DNA from: CAVXJN01 sp963762165
GTDB lineage: Bacteria > Pseudomonadota > Gammaproteobacteria > JASBUN01
Reading direction: 5' to 3'
Length of the DNA stretch: 64,000 bases
Assembly (NCBI GenBank): GCA_963762165.1
Contig: CAVXJN010000003.1
Span: 62,001-126,000 of the forward strand
Shown piece after piece: positions 62,773 to 64,000 of the stretch. Every line of letters begins with the position of its first letter. Within the stretch, counting starts at the first letter, position 1. The translations under genes and the position numbers were made by a program. The notes below the pieces were generated by a model that was given only the letters and a program-made list of their open reading frames with translations, searched no databases and was not told where the DNA came from.

Positions 62773-63600
62773 ATGAACAATGCGCTAATCACCTTCATCG
62801 GCGGCGGGAACATGGCCGCAAGCCTGGTCGGCGGCCTGGTAGCCGACGGCTGGGACCCACATCGGATTCAAGTCGCCGACCCGGACGCCAAGCGTTGTCA
62901 GAATCTGGCAGACCGCTTTGGTATTCGAGTCGGCAGCGATAATGCGGGCGCCTGCAAGGATGCCGACGTGATCGTACTCGCAGTCAAACCGCAGGCGGTC
63001 AAAACGGTTGCCCAGGAAATCTCAACCAACGTGCAGAAATCCCGCGCCCTGGTGGTGTCCATCGCCGCCGGCGTACGCGAGCCCGACATTTGCCGCTGGC
63101 TGGGCGGTGCGGCCGCCGTGGTGCGCACCATGCCCAATACGCCGGCCCTGGTACAGACCGGCGCTACCGGGCTGTTCGCCAACTCGCACGTGGATGAACG
63201 TCAGCACGATCTCGCCGAGACCATATTGCGCGCCGTCGGCTTGACCCTGTGGGTGGAGCAAGAAAGCCTCCTGGACGCGATCACGGCACTCTCGGGCAGC
63301 GGACCCGCGTACTATTTCCTGCTTATGGAAGCCATGGAGGGGGCCGGGCACGATTTGGGCATCAGTGTCGAGCATGCCCGCCTGCTGACCCTGCAGACCG
63401 CGCTGGGTGCCGCCAAGATGGCCCTGGAAAGCAGCGATAGTCCAGCGTCGTTGCGGGCCAAGGTGACCTCTCCCGGGGGTACCACGGAGCGGGCCCTGGC
63501 GGTGCTCGAACAAGCCGGTTTAAGGGACGTGATCGCGAAGGCGATGACAGCAGCGCAACAACGAGCAGTGGAATTGGGCGACGCCTTGGGGGACGAATGA
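62773..63600 (+). CDS. proC: Pyrroline-5-carboxylate reductase
   Basis: Product of 275 residues; last step of proline synthesis, using NAD(P)H. NADP-binding ITFIGGGNMAASLVGGLV, DVIVLAVKPQAV, VVSIAAGV, VVRTMPNTPALVQTGATGLFA, and the C-terminal signature ITALSGSGPAYYFLLMEAMEG and LRAKVTSPGGTTERALAVLEQ. Overlaps the yggT start by four bases. Confidence 0.97.
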   Translation: MNNALITFIGGGNMAASLVGGLVADGWDPHRIQVADPDAKRCQNLADRFGIRVGSDNAGACKDADVIVLAVKPQAVKTVAQEISTNVQKSRALVVSIAAGVREPDICRWLGGAAAVVRTMPNTPALVQTGATGLFANSHVDERQHDLAETILRAVGLTLWVEQESLLDAITALSGSGPAYYFLLMEAMEGAGHDLGISVEHARLLTLQTALGAAKMALESSDSPASLRAKVTSPGGTTERALAVLEQAGLRDVIAKAMTAAQQRAVELGDALGDE

Positions 63601-64000
63601 ACGGCTATTTTGCGAACGCCGGCGTATTTTTGATCGGGGTATTGTTCAATTTCTACATCCTGTTGGTAATGCTGCGCTTTCTGCTGCAGGCGGTTCGTGC
63701 CGATTTCTACAATCCGATGTCCCAGTTCGTGGTCCGTTTGACCACCCCGGCGCTGCGTCCGCTACGCCGCATCGTACCCGGCATCGGCGGCGTCGATGTG
63801 GCCGCGCTGGTATTGCTGCTGGCCTTACAACTGCTGGAACTGGTACTGATACACAGCATCGTCGGCGAAACGTTGAATCCGGCGATTCTGCTGGTGCTGG
63901 CGCTGGGAGAATTGGTGTCCACGGCGCTGATGATTTTCATCGTCGCCATTATCATCCAGGCCGTCCTGAGCTGGGTACAGCCGGCCGCGTACAATCCGTT
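63597..64000 (+). CDS. yggT: YggT family membrane protein, 5' part (runs off the window)
   Basis: ATG at 63597 overlaps the proC stop. The visible 134 residues show two YggT repeats: helices VFLIGVLFNFYILLVMLRFLLQ then RFLLQAVRADFYNPMSQFVVRLTTPALRPLRRIVPG, then ALVLLLALQLLELVLI and the second repeat beginning ALMIFIVAIIIQAVLSWVQPAAYNP. Integral inner-membrane protein; family linked to osmotic or division functions but unclear. C-terminus lies outside. Confidence 0.93.
   Translation, partial: MNGYFANAGVFLIGVLFNFYILLVMLRFLLQAVRADFYNPMSQFVVRLTTPALRPLRRIVPGIGGVDVAALVLLLALQLLELVLIHSIVGETLNPAILLVLALGELVSTALMIFIVAIIIQAVLSWVQPAAYNP

Noticed and set aside
1..64000. CRISPR array, prophage, IS element or integron
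   Set aside because: No regularly spaced repeats, transposase, integrase or terminal inverted repeats were found on either strand.

Overview
The window is chromosomal DNA (my estimate is about 60% GC) from a gammaproteobacterium. The evidence is class I SpeD, Coq7, a Vfr-type Crp, encoded CCA on the tRNA, and two gene blocks I know from Pseudomonas aeruginosa in almost the same order: trpEGDC-crp-osmC-speD-coq7, and pilG-H-I-J-K-chpA-B-C / gshB / tonB / yqgE / ruvX / pyrR-B-C' / pilU-pilT / yggS-proC-yggT. I cannot place it below class level. No phage, insertion sequence or CRISPR array was seen.

Layout. 1-4.6 kb: end of a lipoprotein gene, an outer-membrane porin, tRNA-Gln(CUG), rpsI-rplM, a candidate small RNA, a thioredoxin-like ferredoxin and coq7. 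4.6-9.3 kb: speD, a VOC protein, a DUF885 metallopeptidase-like protein, OsmC, and crp on the other strand. 9.3-14.8 kb: rpe-gph-trpL-trpEGDC, with a Trp-rich leader peptide in front of trpE. 14.9-21.7 kb: an alpha/beta-hydrolase-like exported protein, a CopD-like membrane protein, nsrR, djlA, a c-type cytochrome, an HDOD gene, DUF302, purC and a CPCC protein. 21.8-29.3 kb: a glycolysis/Calvin-cycle type block tkt-gap-pgk-pyk-fba read leftward, preceded by a structured RNA/terminator. 29.5-34.1 kb: a PhnD-like binding protein, then the activated-methyl cycle metK, a SAH riboswitch, ahcY and metF. 34.1-38.8 kb: a RimB-like protease, rimK, an M14 deacylase, bioA and rsmE. 38.8-50.9 kb: the complete Pil-Chp chemosensory system for type IV pili. 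51-59.7 kb: gshB, an apbE/NusG_II/Gx-transporter trio, tonB, yqgE, ruvX, pyrR, pyrB, pyrC' and a PyrK-like flavoprotein. 59.7-64 kb: the twitching ATPases pilU and pilT, then yggS, proC and the start of yggT.

The genes serve one-carbon and SAM metabolism (metK, ahcY, metF, speD, bioA), central carbon flow, tryptophan and pyrimidine synthesis, and twitching motility with its chemosensory control. Four RNA-level control elements stand out: a candidate sRNA with an anti-Shine-Dalgarno motif (about 3244-3344), the trp leader peptide (13254-13310), a terminator-ended structured RNA upstream of tkt (29192-29300), and a SAH riboswitch upstream of ahcY (31776-31845).

Sequence quality. Eighteen genes, many essential, are split by single-base frame changes. 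By hand I place about 45 one-base insertions and about 9 deletions. They fall in patches (17.7-20.7, 23.7-25.5, 28.2-33.7, 54.4-61.6 kb), while 1-17.7 and 33.7-54.4 kb are clean. After correction every gene has a whole number of codons and a length normal for its family, so I treat them as working genes with sequence errors, not pseudogenes.
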